64,000 nucleotides of DNA, from positions 217,716 to 281,715 of the forward strand of contig CAVYRO010000006.1 of NCBI GenBank assembly GCA_963771005.1, given 5' to 3'. Every line of letters begins with the position of its first letter. Position 1 is the first letter of the stretch. The notes under the pieces were generated by a model. It had not been told where the DNA came from. It worked only from the letters and a program-made list of their open reading frames with translations, and ran no database searches. This document shows positions 62,228-64,000 of this stretch, in pieces. The translations under genes were made by a program, and so were the position numbers. The DNA is from DASQZK01 sp963771005 (GTDB lineage Bacteria > Bacteroidota > Bacteroidia > Bacteroidales > GCA-2748055).

Positions 62228-62755
62228 TCAGGCAGCGCCGCGCGCGCCAGGTCGGCGAAGTTTTTTATATAGCTCCTGAGCTTCCGGATTGCTCTGCGGG
62301 TGACGCGGCCGCGCCGACAACTTCACAAAGCCGAGCCGGCGGAGGATCGAGCTCATTGTCCGCTCCGCCACGCGCACCCCAAAGCGCCGCTCCACCGCGT
62401 CGCAGAGGTCGATGCGGCGCCAGCGGACCAGCCCATCCGTCTTCGGGTCCGGCCCTTCCTCCACGATCGTCGCCAGCTCGCGCATCTGCTCCGCGCTGAG
62501 CATCGGCGTACGCCCCGGAAGAGGCCGGTCGATCAGACCCGCCAATCCCTCTTCATTGTAGCGATGGACCCAGTCGCGCAGAGTCTGCCGGTCCATCCCG
62601 CAACTCTCCGCCGCCTCCGTCCGGGTCCGCCCGTCGAGCACGAACGCCAGCGCCAGCATCCGACGAGACGCCTTCGCATCCTTCGCCCGCGCAGCTTCGC
62701 GCCGCAGGTCCGCCGCCGACAACTCCCTCCGCGTGATCTCCACCGCCATGCCCAT
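62228..62755 (-). CDS. IS630 transposase, N-terminal HTH part (copy 1)
   Basis: The 175-residue frame contains two helix-turn-helix segments (TRTEAAESCGMDRQTLRDWV and an RRFGVRVAERTMSSILRRLG region) that bind the element's ends. Near the end the mRNA reads TATAAAAAACTT, where A AAA AAC is a canonical -1 slippery heptamer. Slipping joins YKK to NFADLARA and the catalytic frame. Without slipping, translation ends in the arginine-rich tail RRPGARGAA. Confidence 0.85.
   Translation of the reverse strand: MGMAVEITRRELSAADLRREAARAKDAKASRRMLALAFVLDGRTRTEAAESCGMDRQTLRDWVHRYNEEGLAGLIDRPLPGRTPMLSAEQMRELATIVEEGPDPKTDGLVRWRRIDLCDAVERRFGVRVAERTMSSILRRLGFVKLSARPRHPQSNPEAQELYKKLRRPGARGAA
62260..62266 (-). 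promoter_or_regulatory. -1 frameshift slippery heptamer of IS630 copy 1
   Basis: The minus strand reads A AAA AAC in the zero frame TAT-AAA-AAA-CTT. Slipping back by one base lets translation pass into the DDE frame. The same heptamer is at 63421-63427 in copy 2. Transcriptional slippage on the A6 run would have the same result. Confidence 0.7.
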
Positions 62756-62850
62756 CCTCCCCAGCCTCGGGGGAGTGAATCAGGAGACGGTGGCGGAGGG
62801 AATCCTGATCAGAGTCGGCGCCTCATACCGCTGGTATTATACCAACGGCA

Positions 62851-63363
62851 TCATCCGTTGACCTGCGCCCAGACGCGCGAGGTGATGGATGCGACGCGCT
62901 CCGGGATCGCGAGAAGTGCGTTCCAGGCGTCGCAGCAGGCGGTGACGATGGCGTCGTAGCTGTCGAAGACGCGGTTCGCGAGGCGGTTCTGGCGGAGGAA
63001 CTGCCAGATGTTCTCGACCGGGTTCAGCTCCGGGCTGTAGGGCGGCAGCGTCAGCAGGGTGATATTCGCCGGCACGATGAGGTCCCTGGAGCTGTGCCAG
63101 CCGGCGCCGTCGACGACGAGGATGGCGTGCGCGCCGCGGGAGACGTGTCGGCCGATCTCGGCAAGGTGGGCGCTCATCGCATCGGTGTTCGCATAGGGCA
63201 TGACGAGGGCAGCGCCGGTCGCGCGGGCGGGACAGACGGCTCCGAAAATGTAGGCCCAGGCGTAGCGACAGTCCTTTGGGGCCTTTGGGCGCGTCCCCTT
63301 GCGCGCCCAAAGGCGTGTGAGCGTCCCCTGCTGGCCGACGCGCGCCTCGTCTTGGAACCACAC
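62851..63363 (-). CDS. IS630 transposase, C-terminal DDE part (copy 2)
   Basis: The 170-residue product is identical to that of copy 1, with all three DDE residues. It is joined to its N-terminal frame through the slippery site at 63421-63427. Confidence 0.85.
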   Translation of the reverse strand: MWFQDEARVGQQGTLTRLWARKGTRPKAPKDCRYAWAYIFGAVCPARATGAALVMPYANTDAMSAHLAEIGRHVSRGAHAILVVDGAGWHSSRDLIVPANITLLTLPPYSPELNPVENIWQFLRQNRLANRVFDSYDAIVTACCDAWNALLAIPERVASITSRVWAQVNG

Positions 63364-63388
63364 TTCGAGAGGCTTGCCCTTCGCCTCA

Positions 63389-63916
63389 TCAGGCAGCGCC
63401 GCGCGCGCCAGGTCGGCGAAGTTTTTTATATAGCTCCTGAGCTTCCGGATTGCTCTGCGGGTGACGCGGCCGCGCCGACAACTTCACAAAGCCGAGCCGG
63501 CGGAGGATCGAGCTCATTGTCCGCTCCGCCACGCGCACCCCAAAGCGCCGCTCCACCGCGTCGCAGAGGTCGATGCGGCGCCAGCGGACCAGCCCATCCG
63601 TCTTCGGGTCCGGCCCTTCCTCCACGATCGTCGCCAGCTCGCGCATCTGCTCCGCGCTGAGCATCGGCGTACGCCCCGGAAGAGGCCGGTCGATCAGACC
63701 CGCCAATCCCTCTTCATTGTAGCGATGGACCCAGTCGCGCAGAGTCTGCCGGTCCATCCCGCAACTCTCCGCCGCCTCCGTCCGGGTCCGCCCGTCGAGC
63801 ACGAACGCCAGCGCCAGCATCCGACGAGACGCCTTCGCATCCTTCGCCCGCGCAGCTTCGCGCCGCAGGTCCGCCGCCGACAACTCCCTCCGCGTGATCT
63901 CCACCGCCATGCCCAT
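63389..63916 (-). CDS. IS630 transposase, N-terminal HTH part (copy 2)
   Basis: The 175-residue product is identical to that of copy 1, including the A6C slippery stretch near its end. Retention of both frames without change in both copies indicates that the two-frame organisation is functional and not decay. Confidence 0.85.
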   Translation of the reverse strand: MGMAVEITRRELSAADLRREAARAKDAKASRRMLALAFVLDGRTRTEAAESCGMDRQTLRDWVHRYNEEGLAGLIDRPLPGRTPMLSAEQMRELATIVEEGPDPKTDGLVRWRRIDLCDAVERRFGVRVAERTMSSILRRLGFVKLSARPRHPQSNPEAQELYKKLRRPGARGAA

Positions 63917-64000
63917 CCTCCCCAGCCTCGGGGGAGTGAATCAGGAGACGGTGGCGGAGGAAATCCTAATCAGAGTCGGCGCCTCATACCGCTGGTATTA

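Larger units (their letters stand above)
61681..62834 (-). mobile_element. IS630-family element, copy 1
   Basis: Ends are CCAACGGCAT (61681) and, read inward, CCAGCGGTAT (62834), flanked by TA on both sides as expected for TA-targeting IS630 elements. Length is 1,154 bp, and two overlapping frames encode the transposase. An almost identical copy follows after TATTATA. It interrupts DNA beyond the IS3 remnant. Confidence 0.85.
62842..63995 (-). mobile_element. IS630-family element, copy 2 (tandem)
   Basis: It is a near-identical copy of 61681-62834 in the same orientation, offset by exactly 1,161 bp. I noticed two differences near the right end (GAGGAAATCCTAATC here, GAGGGAATCCTGATC in copy 1). 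It ends five bases before the window edge with the same TATTA that links the two copies, so a third copy may follow. Confidence 0.85.

Overview
Two genomes appear to be joined in this window. Positions 1 to about 53,890 have moderate GC, AT-rich intergenic DNA and several copies of the Bacteroidota -7 promoter motif (TAnnTTTG). They carry a gene set typical of Bacteroidota, probably Bacteroidales: mraZ-rsmH, paired O- and N-acyltransferases of the GlsA/GlsB type, an S46 dipeptidyl-peptidase, an IPExxxVDY-family protein next to rnc-fabF-acpP, an RprXY-like two-component system, and a sigma54 activator-lptE-TPR-secG operon ahead of groESL. From about 53,890 to 64,000 the DNA is markedly GC-rich, has Shine-Dalgarno sites (AGGAGG, GAGGAG) and alphaproteobacterial gene types (porin, HlyD-family protein, dense insertion sequences), most like Rhodobacterales. 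The switch falls inside an open reading frame, so an assembly or library chimera is the simplest reading; a real insertion is less likely.

Layout of the Bacteroidota part. 1-1,017: rsmH (cut by the window edge) and mraZ, with a three-repeat MraZ box. 1.1-3.0 kb: acyl-amino-acid lipid synthesis. 3.0-8.3 kb: a PurF-like amidotransferase, a SPOR protein, a membrane protein overlapping an unusual histidine kinase, a MITE-like inverted repeat, and yebC. 8.3-9.2 kb: composite repeats and three operator-like sites exactly 32 bp apart. 9.2-14.6 kb: an AhpD-like protein, a TonB-plug protein without a barrel, and DPP7-type S46 peptidase. 14.7-19.3 kb: rnhA, a SiaB-like protein, an ABC permease and kdsB. 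19.4-24.7 kb: envelope biogenesis operon and groESL. 25.2-32.3 kb: disaccharide import and phosphorolysis (GPH symporter plus GH94), a ProX-like editing protein, lepA, a lipoprotein. 32.3-34.6 kb: RprXY-like pair. 35.4-44.3 kb: DnaJ-membrane protein, IPExxxVDY protein, rnc, fabF, acpP, purN, an M23 peptidase, leuS. 44.6-47.1 kb: two adjacent surface-glycan-type genes, each broken by several frameshifts. 47.2-48.5 kb: tRNA-Arg(CCG), nine tandem 92-bp repeats, and a four-helix-bundle (23S rRNA IVP family) gene. 48.7-53.9 kb: an apiosidase-like GH140/DUF4038 protein, a run of four small-enzyme genes, and a truncated lipoprotein.

The alphaproteobacterial part holds a porin, a small inner-membrane protein coupled to a HlyD-family adaptor, a translationally coupled minus-strand cluster of unknown genes, an IS5-type element that truncates the first gene of that cluster, an IS3 remnant, and two head-to-tail IS630 copies with an A6C slippery site. 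The copies end five bases before the window edge.

The most unusual intrinsic structures are the 92-bp array attached to the four-helix-bundle gene and the 32-bp-phased operator triplet at 8,942-9,021.
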